Positions 40,724 through 50,857 of a stretch of DNA of 64,000 nucleotides are shown here, piece by piece. The notes beneath the pieces are model-generated. The model was not told the origin of the DNA. It searched no databases and saw nothing but the letters and a program-made list of their open reading frames with translations. Position 1 is the stretch's first letter; every line of letters starts with the position of its first letter. The stretch comes from Bacteroidales bacterium (lineage in GTDB: Bacteria > Bacteroidota > Bacteroidia > Bacteroidales > Tenuifilaceae): assembly GCA_028708425.1 (NCBI GenBank), contig JAQVYY010000001.1, positions 1 to 64,000 of the forward strand. Reading direction: 5' to 3'. The position numbers and the translations under genes are program-made.

Positions 40724-41596
40724 CTAATACGTTCGCGTCATTCGCTCGGGTACCACAATAATGTAATCTGCAAGGTTCTTGTTGTCTTCACTTAACTCAT
40801 TGGTAGTGGCCTGAAGAACCGTTGCAATGGTTTTTTGTGCTACATTGGGTTTGTACCTGTTTAAGTACCAAACTATTCCCTCGTAATTATTTGAGTGGTA
40901 AGTTCCGTGGAAATGAATAAACAGCTTACCCTCCTCATAATTATTTGCAATACTCCACGCCATGGTGGCATCTTTTATTGCCTGTGCTTTAGGAAAATTT
41001 TCGCTTTTGCTGCTCGCTTTTCCGGGCATACCCATCATGCTTAGCATATCCTGGTAGCCGGGTAGTGCTGGGTTGTACTCAACGGGTAAAGGGGCAATGT
41101 ATTTTTTTGCCTCGGCGGTAAGGCTATCAAGCGCCTCGAAACCACCCGATGCCACCATTGAGGCGTATCGCCTAGGGATATTGGTTGCAATAAACGGAAT
41201 GCTATTTTCCCTAGCAAATTCAACCAGCGGCTTGTAATCGGTTTTGTAGTTATTCCACAAACGGGCTTCGCCCTCAAATCGCCTTTGCGATATTAGCCCC
41301 GTAAGGTACTCATCTAAAATTAGCTGATTGTCGGTTTCGAACATCTCTGCGCCCAAAACTAGCCCTTTTTCTTTATTGTTAAGCCTATGGCAAAGCTCTA
41401 TTTGCAGCCAATGGGCTATGGGGTTATCGTGTAGCTCGCCAAATAGGGCAATATCGGTTAGTGCAAGCTCATTTACCATTTCATTAAAGGAAATTGACTC
41501 GCTGCTACTTCTAAAAATTTTGTACGCATTGGGGCTCTGGGCTGATGTGCCAAGGAAAACTAGACAAGCGACGAGTAGGAGTGCTATCTTTTTCAT
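40724..41596 (-). CDS. ChaN/DUF399 family protein
   Basis: IALFGELHDNPIAHWLQIELCHRL; AEMFETDNQLILDEYL. Confidence 0.8.
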   Translation of the reverse strand: MKKIALLLVACLVFLGTSAQSPNAYKIFRSSSESISFNEMVNELALTDIALFGELHDNPIAHWLQIELCHRLNNKEKGLVLGAEMFETDNQLILDEYLTGLISQRRFEGEARLWNNYKTDYKPLVEFARENSIPFIATNIPRRYASMVASGGFEALDSLTAEAKKYIAPLPVEYNPALPGYQDMLSMMGMPGKASSKSENFPKAQAIKDATMAWSIANNYEEGKLFIHFHGTYHSNNYEGIVWYLNRYKPNVAQKTIATVLQATTNELSEDNKNLADYIIVVPERMTRTY

Positions 41597-41648
41597 GTTT
41601 TTGCTTTTTATTGTTGTAAATATAATAAAATGGGATCTCGATTAACCT

Positions 41649-43427
41649 TTATTCCTCTTTTTCTTCCATCTGTTTGACCAAACCAGCGTATTTTTCTCCC
41701 AGGTTCATGAGCTCAGAATGATTGCCACGCTCGATGATGTAGCCATTTTCCATCACAAGAATTAGGTCTGAGTGTTTAATGGTACTCAGCCTGTGGGCTA
41801 CAGCAATAACAGTACGAGATGAAAATATATTTTCAATGGCTTTCTGTATGTACCGCTCGGTAATTGAGTCCACCGAGCTGGTGGCTTCATCTAATATGAT
41901 AAGCTCCTTATTGCCGCTTATTGCACGAGCAAACGAGATAAGTTGGCCCTGGCCTTTAGATAGGTTATCGCCATTGTCTTGAATTACAAAATCATACTTT
42001 TCGGGTAATCGCTTTATAAATCGGTCGGCATAAACAAACTGGGCAGCCTCTTTTACCTCTTGTGTGCCAATACCTTCGCGCCCCAAGCTTATGTTAAACC
42101 CGATGGTATCGTTAAAAAGATAAATATCTTGCTGCATCACCGAAACAGTTTCGCGAATACGACGCAATGGCAGGTCGCGCAGCTCTTCGCCATTAATTGT
42201 GATGGAACCCCGATAACCCGAGTAGGCTTTTGTAAGCAGCCGAATGATGGTGGATTTTCCTGAGCCTGTTGTACCAACCAGTGCAATCCGATCGCCTTTG
42301 TTTAGCGTAAACGATACATCTTTTAGCACATCGGGGCCATTGGCTGAGTAGCTGAAATAAACATTTTTGAAGATAACTTCTTTTAAAATAATGGGCTGTA
42401 CATCGGTTCTTTCAACGCAATGGGCAGGCTCTTCTTCCTCCTGTTCAAATAGCACACTAATATGGTCCAAAGCAGAAAGTGCACGCTGTATGGTAGTAAT
42501 TTGCTGCGCAAATTGTCGTACAGGAATAAATAGTCTTCCCAAAGTTGTGACAAAAACGATTAGAACGCCAATGGTAAACTTCAAATTCCAGATTTGAACT
42601 GCACCATACCAAATAATTAGGGCGGTTGCAATGGAAGTAATACCTTCTACAATGGAATAGAGCGATGCATCATACACATTGGAACGGTTTTGTGCATCGC
42701 TATATTTTTTATTAAGCCCATCGTATTTTTTAAATGCGGTTTCTTCAGCAGCAAAAAGCTGAATGGTCTTCATTCCATAAATAGACTCTTGCAAATAAGC
42801 GGCAGATTTTGCCAAGCTGCTTCGGGACTGATCGAACGCCTTGCGGATTTTTTTTCGTAAAATACGCATCACAAAATAAATTACAGGCACAACCAAAATT
42901 AGTACAAGAGTCAAACCCAGGTTTAGGTAAAAGAGGTAGCCCAATAGTGCCAAGGTTTTGATACTATCGGCCAATAAACCTAATACACCCGAAGCAAATG
43001 ATTCGGATATGCTTTCCATATCACTGGTCAAGCGCGAAAGAGTCACCCCAATTGGATGCTTGTCGTAGTAGCTCATGGGAAATCGCAGCGTTTTACCAAA
43101 CAGCTCTCGCCGCATATCCACAATAGCCAAACCCCCAGCTTTGGAGAAAGTATAGCTGTAGAGACCATCAAACAGGAAATTTACCAACAGAACACCTGAG
43201 AGTAAAATGGTGTATAGCTTAAGTCCATTAACATCTCCAGGGATTATAAAATCATCAATAAGTCTTTGCACCAACCATAGAAAAAGGATGCTCGCCGCTG
43301 TGGTAATGGGAATGGACGCCAAGCTAATAATAAGCCACTTTTTGTGGGGCTTGAAATACTTAAGGAATTTTCGAAATAATCGCCAATCTTTGTGGCTTAA
43401 TATTTTCTTTGAATTATTTTTACTCAT
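41649..43427 (-). CDS. ABC exporter subunit (TMD-NBD fusion)
   Basis: Walker A GTTGSGKST, LSKGQGQLISFARA, LIILDEATSSVD. Confidence 0.92.
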   Translation of the reverse strand: MSKNNSKKILSHKDWRLFRKFLKYFKPHKKWLIISLASIPITTAASILFLWLVQRLIDDFIIPGDVNGLKLYTILLSGVLLVNFLFDGLYSYTFSKAGGLAIVDMRRELFGKTLRFPMSYYDKHPIGVTLSRLTSDMESISESFASGVLGLLADSIKTLALLGYLFYLNLGLTLVLILVVPVIYFVMRILRKKIRKAFDQSRSSLAKSAAYLQESIYGMKTIQLFAAEETAFKKYDGLNKKYSDAQNRSNVYDASLYSIVEGITSIATALIIWYGAVQIWNLKFTIGVLIVFVTTLGRLFIPVRQFAQQITTIQRALSALDHISVLFEQEEEEPAHCVERTDVQPIILKEVIFKNVYFSYSANGPDVLKDVSFTLNKGDRIALVGTTGSGKSTIIRLLTKAYSGYRGSITINGEELRDLPLRRIRETVSVMQQDIYLFNDTIGFNISLGREGIGTQEVKEAAQFVYADRFIKRLPEKYDFVIQDNGDNLSKGQGQLISFARAISGNKELIILDEATSSVDSITERYIQKAIENIFSSRTVIAVAHRLSTIKHSDLILVMENGYIIERGNHSELMNLGEKYAGLVKQMEEKEE

Positions 43428-45175
43428 CTTTCAACTCCTTCCTGAACTTTCCACGTTTCACGATAGAAACCGGAACTGCTTATTAGCTCCTCATGGGTTC
43501 CTTTTCCAACCATATTTCCATCTTCCAGAACAATGTTAAAATCGGTTCTCTCCAAAACACTCATTCTATTAGAAACTATCAGCAAGCTGTTAGTTACCTT
43601 GCTTTCAAAAAGCTGCTTAATAAGAAATCGTTCGGTATCTGTATCCACAGCAGAAAACACATCGTCTAAGATTAGCAATTGTCCAGGTGCATAAAGAGCC
43701 CGAGCCAAGCTGATACGCTGCTTTTGACCTCCTGAGAGCATTATGCCTTTCTCACCTACAATGGTTTTCTCTTTTTTAGGGAAACGCTCCAGCTCCTCGG
43801 CTAACGCACTTTTGTAAACAACCCGCTCCACAAGCTTGTTTTCGGGTTGCAAACCTGCTCCAAAGGCAATGTTGTTTTCCACAGTATCTGAAAACAAAAA
43901 CAGGTCTTGACTCACAGTGCGAGCAACAGAACGAATATCTTGTCCACGAGTATTCGAAGCATCCTGATTACCATAAAAAAGCTGCCCTGGTTCAACTTTC
44001 AAATAACCATTTAGGCAGTTGATAAGCGTCGTTTTTCCTGATCCAAGCGGACCAGTAATCCCTACCACCTGTCCAGGCTTAATATCGAAGCTAATATTCT
44101 GTAATACTGGAGTCTTTCCATTGTGATAGGTAAATGATAAATCTCTTAAGGAAACTCCTTTATCGAAGAGCCTCTCTTTTACACTTTCAGCCAATGCAGG
44201 TTTTCCATCGTCTTCTCCTTTACGATCCATAATGGTTTGAATGCTGCTGATACCTACAAATCCTTGTTGAAACACGGATAACAACCACCCCAAACCCATG
44301 ATGGGTTGAGTTAAAAGTGCTGCATAGGCAATGTACGCAGTTAGCTGCCCAAGGGTAAACTCGCCATTAATAACAAAAAGTCCACCCACAAAGAGAGCCA
44401 CTATTTTAAGAATCTGTTCCATGCTGCCCAATAGGGGCATAACGAAAGATCGAATCCAAGCTATTTTCAGGGTGTAGTTGAACAAAGAGACATTCTCTTT
44501 ATGGACCTTGTTCTCGGCCCATTGATGAATATTGTAACTTTTAATAACACCGTTACCCGAAAGGAACGAGACCGTTTTACCCGACAAACGTTGCAGCGCA
44601 TCCATGCGCAGCCGTGTGTTCTTTACCATTATCACCATTCCTATTCTCACAACAACAAACACAACTACCAACGGCACAATGCAGTAAAGGGTTAGCTTGG
44701 GCGACATAACCCACATTTTATAGGGAGTTACCGAGAGTGAAAACAGGATATTGCCAACCTGAAGTAGCCCAAATCCAGTAATCATCCTCACGCCATTGAT
44801 GTCATTATTTACACGGGAGATAATGGAACCAGCACTGTTTTCATCGTAATAATCTTTGCCAAAAGTTGAGAGTTTTTTATACATATCACCCTTTAGCCTT
44901 CGTTCAATAAGCCGACCAGGAACAAGGAAAAGAATACGCGAAAAGGTTCGTACCAAGATCAATATGAGAGCCAATCCTAAAATCATGCCCACATATTTCA
45001 GAAGCATATCTTCATTTCCCACTCTTCCTTGGGCAATAATGTCTATTGTTTTCTGGATATATTCAGGAATGGTAACGGATACCCAAATGGTTAAGCCCAA
45101 AAAGATTATTCCGCCAGCATACCACCATCGATAGCGCTTCGCATATATTAATAAAAACTTGAGTTTAGATAGCAT
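43424..45175 (-). CDS. ABC exporter subunit (TMD-NBD fusion), probable heterodimer partner
   Basis: Walker A GPLGSGKTT, LSGGQKQRISLARAL, LLILDDVFSAVD; 4-nt overlap with the partner gene. Confidence 0.92.
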   Translation of the reverse strand: MLSKLKFLLIYAKRYRWWYAGGIIFLGLTIWVSVTIPEYIQKTIDIIAQGRVGNEDMLLKYVGMILGLALILILVRTFSRILFLVPGRLIERRLKGDMYKKLSTFGKDYYDENSAGSIISRVNNDINGVRMITGFGLLQVGNILFSLSVTPYKMWVMSPKLTLYCIVPLVVVFVVVRIGMVIMVKNTRLRMDALQRLSGKTVSFLSGNGVIKSYNIHQWAENKVHKENVSLFNYTLKIAWIRSFVMPLLGSMEQILKIVALFVGGLFVINGEFTLGQLTAYIAYAALLTQPIMGLGWLLSVFQQGFVGISSIQTIMDRKGEDDGKPALAESVKERLFDKGVSLRDLSFTYHNGKTPVLQNISFDIKPGQVVGITGPLGSGKTTLINCLNGYLKVEPGQLFYGNQDASNTRGQDIRSVARTVSQDLFLFSDTVENNIAFGAGLQPENKLVERVVYKSALAEELERFPKKEKTIVGEKGIMLSGGQKQRISLARALYAPGQLLILDDVFSAVDTDTERFLIKQLFESKVTNSLLIVSNRMSVLERTDFNIVLEDGNMVGKGTHEELISSSGFYRETWKVQEGVER

Positions 45176-45293
45176 TCCGTTGATAAATAGATTCTACTAT
45201 TGATGTTGATGGTTTAAATATTAGTGTGGCTAATGCAAAAGAATACAATATGAGTTGTTATTCATAAGAGTAAGATCAATAGACCTAACTTTA

Positions 45294-46625
45294 TTAAACC
45301 TGTTGTTTTTCAAAAAAGATGTTTTTCAGACCTCCTTCCCATTCGTTGTGATACTTGTCTAGCTGGCGTTCTGCAATAGTTTTACCAGATGCCACATTTT
45401 CTTGCAGAGGTTTGAGATATTTCTGTTCAGACTCTATTCCCAATTTAACAGCTCTTCGACCCAGCCCTTCAAAGGAAATTTGAACCAATTGACGTGCAAT
45501 ATCCAGCAAAAGTACAGATTTATATTGAGCCTTTAGACCATTTTTTGGAACCTGTGCCCTCAGGCCACAAATAAGATCCACATCCATCTCTTTAGCCATT
45601 TTGTGAGCTTTATCCAAAGCTTGCTGATCATATAAAAGACCTACCCAAAATGCTGCAAGTGCAGTAATTTGGTTCAACCCTCCAGCATCTGCTCCGCGCA
45701 ACTCGAGAAATTTCTTCAACCGAATATCGGGAAAGACCGTGGCAGCATGAATTTCCCAATCCTCAATGGTAGGCTCAAAAGGCTTACTTGTCACCATAAA
45801 TTCGCGAAATGTCATTCCATTGGCTGGGTAATACTTCTCGTTTCGAAAAATAAAGTACATGGGAACATCCAACAAATACTCTGTCCACCTATCAAATCCA
45901 AAGTCCTTATCAAAAACAAATGGCAAAAATCCACAACGATCGTTATCAGTATCGTCCCAAACCTTAGATCGATAGCTAATATAACCGTTTGGATGATTTT
46001 CGGTAAAAGGCGAATTGGCAAATAGCGCCATTACCACTGCCTGAAAAGCTTGTGCCACCTGCGCTTTTTTTACCATATCTTCCTCCGAACTAAAATCAAG
46101 ATTTAGCTGAATGGAAGATGTACGTGTCATCATATCCAACCCCAACTTTCCTTTTTTAGGCATCCATGATTTCATGTATTTATAGCGTTCTTTGGGCATC
46201 CATGGGATATCTTCTCTTTTCCAAAAGGGATCAAATCCTATGGGAAGGTTATAGAAACCCAGCTTATCTCCCAATGCAGATAAAACTTCAAAATGATGTT
46301 TTGTTTCTGCATAGGTTTCATGAACAGTGGCTAAATTATCTCCCGATAGTTCAAGTTGTCCACCTGGCTCCAGAGTTATTGTGGCTCCGTTTGCCGAAAG
46401 AGCAATTAAATTATCTCCTTCTAAAACGGGCTTCCAATTCTCTTTTTGCATCTCCTCAAGAACCATGCGAATACCTGGCTGGGTATCATATGCAAGACGT
46501 GTAAAATCTTTTTTATTATATAAAAACTGTTCATGTTCCGTACCAATTCCCCACTCCGATTCAGGTTTTATACCCGAACGAAACCAATTGCTCAAATCTT
46601 TAACATCCAATTTTTTTAAGTTCAT
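45294..46625 (-). CDS. gshA: Glutamate-cysteine ligase, plant/alphaproteobacterial-type
   Basis: WGIGTEHEQFLY; LEPGGQLELSGDNLATVHET; MMTRTSSIQLNLDFSSEEDM. Confidence 0.85.
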   Translation of the reverse strand: MNLKKLDVKDLSNWFRSGIKPESEWGIGTEHEQFLYNKKDFTRLAYDTQPGIRMVLEEMQKENWKPVLEGDNLIALSANGATITLEPGGQLELSGDNLATVHETYAETKHHFEVLSALGDKLGFYNLPIGFDPFWKREDIPWMPKERYKYMKSWMPKKGKLGLDMMTRTSSIQLNLDFSSEEDMVKKAQVAQAFQAVVMALFANSPFTENHPNGYISYRSKVWDDTDNDRCGFLPFVFDKDFGFDRWTEYLLDVPMYFIFRNEKYYPANGMTFREFMVTSKPFEPTIEDWEIHAATVFPDIRLKKFLELRGADAGGLNQITALAAFWVGLLYDQQALDKAHKMAKEMDVDLICGLRAQVPKNGLKAQYKSVLLLDIARQLVQISFEGLGRRAVKLGIESEQKYLKPLQENVASGKTIAERQLDKYHNEWEGGLKNIFFEKQQV

Positions 46626-46727
46626 TTCTATGTTGCTTATAAAACATTTATTAAAAAATAACTACCTCACTCCAATAGTTGTAAAATTGGACTTCTAAAA
46701 CTCTCCAAAATAGAGACGAAAAATATT

Positions 46728-47726
46728 CTATGAATTCAGAATGCAATCCAGTACATATTTTTCCACATGGCGGTTCTCTCCAATGTAAGGATAGTTGTGC
46801 ATAGACAGCATAGCTGGAGCATTCAACTCCACAACAATATAGCTGGTTTGGGAGGGTGCTTCATTCAAGTCAGAGATAATGATGTCAACTCCAGCAATTC
46901 TTAACCCCGCAGCTCCAGCTGCCTTTACAGCTACCTCTTTGTAAAAAGATGGCATTGTATCGGTCACATCAATGCTGTCGCCACCAGTACTCAAATTGGA
47001 GTTTTTGCGAAGATATATCTTCTCTCCATTGGGGACAACTGAATAAATGGTCAATGATTGTGCGTTCAAATGCCTAGTAACCTCATCATCTACCTTGATT
47101 TTCAAAAGAGGGAATTTGTAATCATCACCCCTTCCCACATTCTTCCTGTCGATTAGCTGTTCCACAGTGGAAATCCCATCGCCTACAATATTGGCTGGTT
47201 CTCGATAAGTGATAGCACGAACCACTCCTTCAACTACCAAAAAACGAAACTCTTTACCTGGAAAGAACTCTTCAACAATAGCTTTGTCAGAATACTTAAA
47301 AGCTCTTTTAAGTGCCACTTTTAGCTGCCCCTCATTATTAATGGATGTACTAACACCAATACCATGGTCGGTATCTACAGGTTTTACCACCAGCGGATAA
47401 TTAGGGAGAGACAAAGACTTTAGCTCCTCGTTGTTACCCAAAATTACTGCCTTGGCAAAGTTGACTCCTTTCCGCTGCAAAAATTGTTTAGTCATCCACT
47501 TGTCGTTGGATATCCAAAAAGAGATAAGACTGTTGCCATCCGAGATGGTCCCTTCATGAATAATATATTCACGGTTGTTCCATGTTATAGCCAAAAGATT
47601 ATTTTCAGAATCTATAATCTCAAAGGGTAATTGTCTGGCTAGTATCTCGGCAATCACAATCTGTGTGGTTGCCTCAAAATTCTCATATCCTTTTAAAGGC
47701 TTGAAATTATAGGACGGCTCTTGCAT
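46728..47726 (-). CDS. ATP-grasp ligase resembling the C-terminal domain of GshF/GshAB or cyanophycin synthetase
   Basis: PLVVKPVDTDHGIGVSTSI; VEEFFPGKEFRFLVVEGVVRAITYREPANIVGDGISTVEQLI. Confidence 0.8.
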   Translation of the reverse strand: MQEPSYNFKPLKGYENFEATTQIVIAEILARQLPFEIIDSENNLLAITWNNREYIIHEGTISDGNSLISFWISNDKWMTKQFLQRKGVNFAKAVILGNNEELKSLSLPNYPLVVKPVDTDHGIGVSTSINNEGQLKVALKRAFKYSDKAIVEEFFPGKEFRFLVVEGVVRAITYREPANIVGDGISTVEQLIDRKNVGRGDDYKFPLLKIKVDDEVTRHLNAQSLTIYSVVPNGEKIYLRKNSNLSTGGDSIDVTDTMPSFYKEVAVKAAGAAGLRIAGVDIIISDLNEAPSQTSYIVVELNAPAMLSMHNYPYIGENRHVEKYVLDCILNS

Positions 47727-48067
47727 ATTACTAGTTGGATAAATTGATATTTCTAATATTTGACGTAAATGTTAAAACGGATAAGCATGGGGTTTGTTCC
47801 CAGAATGAAGAAATTTAGCCAATAAATAAAAATACAGATAATACTTAGGGTTTTATGCATTGTCTCAACCCAAATTCGCTTTTTTTTCAAAAAAAACGGA
47901 TTGGAATACAAATTATGTAAATTTTTTGCGCTTTGTTGAAGGCAAAAATAGACTGGTTTATTGATTAATCCCCCTATTTGGCATGAGCATTAGAACTTAA
48001 ACGATGCTTTATCGTTATGGGTTAATATAAACCTGCAGATGGGTAAAACTTTTAATACTCGGGAAAA

Positions 48068-49339
48068 ATGAAAATTTTAATCAACAAAAACCTAGTATCG
48101 CTGATAATTACTCTTGCTTTTGTTACAATCGCAATTGGCTGCCAAAAAGATGATGATTATCCTGATGATAACCAGGTTGACACCTACGTATACAAGGAAT
48201 TCTCTTCTTTCGCCGATTTTATGAAAACGCTCGACACTATTGCAGCTATTACTAATGAAAACCTTAGGCAGGATATGATGAACAGTTTTTGGGATAGTCT
48301 AAAGCTTAACAAGCAGATTCCGTTTGTATTCAATGATTCGGTAGCTTTCCTATACAAGGGCAAAGCAACATCTGTAAAGTGGGCAGGCGATTTTAATAGA
48401 TGGAATCCCGACTATGGCAATTTCACTGGGGTTAAGGTTGGGAAGAGCGATGTATGGATTGTTGTGAAAACTTTCCCTTTGGATGCAAGGTTGGATTACA
48501 AGATTGTTAAGGATGGGTCCTGGATACTAGATCCTGCAAATACATACCGTCAATATAGTGGATTTGGACCAAACTCTGAGCTGCGTATGCCTCAATGGGT
48601 ATTTCCTGAGGAGACTATCCTGATTGAGGGGGCCAACAGAGGGACGTTAAGCGATAATTTTTTGATAGAAAGTATACCCCAAAACCTTGACTATAGCCTC
48701 AACTACAAGGTTTACACTCCCTTTGGATATGACGAGTTACAAGACCTTCCTGCAGTTTACGTAACTGATGGCCATGAGTATGCCGACGATAAGTTAGGGG
48801 CAATGCTAATTGTTATGGATAACTTAATACATCAAGGTAAAATTAAGCCAATTATTGCGGTTTTTATTGATCCACGCGAACCAGGCAATACCTCGAATAA
48901 CCGCAGAATGACCGAGTATATTGAGAATATTAAATTTGCCAATTTTCTAGTCGATGAGCTTGTAACCACTATTGATGCATACTACAAAACCAGCTCAAGT
49001 CCAGAGAACAGAGCGATTCTTGGCACCTCCCTAGGTGGATGGAACTCTGCCTTTATGGGATTAAACCGTAGTGAAACCTTTCAGCGAATTGGGATTCATT
49101 CCCCTGCATTTGGCGAGGACATTATTAAAGCCTACTCCAACACAGAAAAGTTACCTCTAAAGATATTTATGAGCACAGGGGTAATTTTCGACACCCAAGT
49201 GAGAGCAAAGGAGATGAAAATTGTACTTGAAAGCAAACAGTATCCTTTGCATTACATTGAAGTAAACGAAGGTCACTCATGGGGAAACTGGAGAGCGCTA
49301 ATTGATGAACCGCTAACCTATTTTTTTGCAGCACCCTGA
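48068..49339 (+). CDS. Esterase/enterochelin-esterase-like alpha/beta hydrolase lipoprotein with N-terminal E-set-like domain
   Basis: Lipobox; GTSLGGWNSAFMGL nucleophile elbow; KGKATSVKWAGDFNRWNPD. Confidence 0.82.
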   Translation: MKILINKNLVSLIITLAFVTIAIGCQKDDDYPDDNQVDTYVYKEFSSFADFMKTLDTIAAITNENLRQDMMNSFWDSLKLNKQIPFVFNDSVAFLYKGKATSVKWAGDFNRWNPDYGNFTGVKVGKSDVWIVVKTFPLDARLDYKIVKDGSWILDPANTYRQYSGFGPNSELRMPQWVFPEETILIEGANRGTLSDNFLIESIPQNLDYSLNYKVYTPFGYDELQDLPAVYVTDGHEYADDKLGAMLIVMDNLIHQGKIKPIIAVFIDPREPGNTSNNRRMTEYIENIKFANFLVDELVTTIDAYYKTSSSPENRAILGTSLGGWNSAFMGLNRSETFQRIGIHSPAFGEDIIKAYSNTEKLPLKIFMSTGVIFDTQVRAKEMKIVLESKQYPLHYIEVNEGHSWGNWRALIDEPLTYFFAAP

Positions 49340-49480
49340 TTCGGTATATGCAAATATTGCGTACCCTTTCCTTAACATTGTTACCGAGAGAATAGTACAA
49401 TGGCAATGTACCATTAAGGTGGGAATTACTATGTTTGCAAGCACTTTTTGTAGAAATATAGTTGATTAAAAATAAACAGT

Positions 49481-50335
49481 ATGAAAACATATTTAAAGAT
49501 ACTAGGCATTAGCATATTTGCAACAGCATTTTATGTTATCGGAAGTGTTATAATGCCATTTTCCGAATCGTTTAAGGCGGCGGCAAGCCAAGGTGCTAAT
49601 CCTTTTTCGGTACTATTTTTTCTTACTATAAATATTTGGTTCACAGTAACCGTGTTCTATATCGGAAGAAATTCTGATTGGAGCAAGAGGCGGCTTACAT
49701 TCACGCTGCTTTTTGTGTATTTGACCATTTATGGTTTTATGACACAAATTGAAACCATATTCTTTGGAAGCGTTTTCAAAGTGTTATCCAAATCGGACCC
49801 ATGGGTAATAATTTTAGCGAACATTGTTCCGCTAATTGTTATTATACCACGAGCACTTAAAATGGCTAAAACGACTTACCCAAAAGCAAACCCTAAAATA
49901 GAAATAAAGTTAACCACCATACTTTGGAAAATTGGTGTGCTTGGGGTTGTGTATATGTTCGTATATTTTTTATTTGGATATTTTATTGCATGGCAATTTG
50001 AAGCGTTACGCGTGTTTTACTCGGGTAGTGCTGAAAAGTTGCCATTCATCCAGCATATGGTTTCAATCTATCGGGACTCAAATATTTTCTTGTTTCAGCT
50101 TGTAAGAGGGATTTTATTCTCAATATTTATACTGCCTATAGTGCTTATGTTTAAAGCTAAAAGCAAAGAGTTACTGGTTAGTCTAATTTTAGTTTACTTG
50201 TCAACCTCAATTGTACTAATAACTCCAAACTTTCTGTTCCCCGACGTTGTGCGCTGGGCTCATTTTATCGAAATGATGAGTTCAATGACGCTTTTTTCTG
50301 TCATAACCTGGTGGGTTTGGCGAAAAAAAGGCTAG
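49481..50335 (+). CDS. Multi-TM membrane protein; intact copy of an inverted duplication
   Basis: 284-aa open frame; partner at 23606..24489 is disrupted. Confidence 0.75.
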   Translation: MKTYLKILGISIFATAFYVIGSVIMPFSESFKAAASQGANPFSVLFFLTINIWFTVTVFYIGRNSDWSKRRLTFTLLFVYLTIYGFMTQIETIFFGSVFKVLSKSDPWVIILANIVPLIVIIPRALKMAKTTYPKANPKIEIKLTTILWKIGVLGVVYMFVYFLFGYFIAWQFEALRVFYSGSAEKLPFIQHMVSIYRDSNIFLFQLVRGILFSIFILPIVLMFKAKSKELLVSLILVYLSTSIVLITPNFLFPDVVRWAHFIEMMSSMTLFSVITWWVWRKKG

Positions 50336-50357
50336 CCGATTTAATAGTCCATAAGGT

Positions 50358-50761
50358 TTTGAGTTTTGCCCTTGGGCAAATGTACCACATTATGCTCGCC
50401 AAAAGTGAGGCGTAAGCCCTAGGTTGAAAGCCTCCGCTGTCATTATCGACGGGTTTGTTCGGCTAAATTCAGCAGCTGCGCCGTGGGCATGCACTGGCAT
50501 TGCCTCACGAATGTGGCTTAGCTTCCCGCAAACAAGCGGGACAAGCTGTGGGCAGCATTGCGGGTGGTAGGTTGCGGGGTAGGGAGGTCGTAATTTCTCC
50601 TGAGGGGCATAACCGGTCATGGTTGGGTTATCGGCAAATTTTGGGATAATAAACAGGTAGGCAGTGCCGGGCACGGTGCTGCGCTGGTAAACGTAGGATC
50701 GCCAGATTGCGCGCATGGGCTCGCTGTATTCGGCGTTGTGGAATTTATGCCCTCGGCTCAT
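50358..50761 (-). other. GC-rich region with REP-like hairpins and a possible degraded RAYT-like ORF start
   Basis: ORF begins MSRGHKFHNAE, recalling RAYT N-termini; GCCCTTGGGC and GTGAGGCGTAAGCCCTAGGTTGAAAGCCTC hairpin-like motifs; no HUH motif in the ORF. Confidence 0.3.
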
Positions 50762-50792
50762 AAAACGAAGGTAGCAATTTTTGGGTTGGTTA

Positions 50793-50857
50793 TTACCCCC
50801 AATTATTTATTTGAATAATTGCTGTCTCCGACAGCTATTAGGTCTTATAACCAATTT
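50793..50857 (-). repeat. Palindromic intergenic element, copy 14, left part (split by IS)
   Basis: TTACCCCCAATTATTTATTTGAATAATTGCTGTCTCCGACAGCTATTAGGTCTTATAACCAATTT. Confidence 0.92.

Noticed and set aside
48068-49339. Esterase as part of a siderophore or biosynthetic gene cluster
   Set aside because: No siderophore or NRPS genes nearby; it appears to be a standalone secreted hydrolase.
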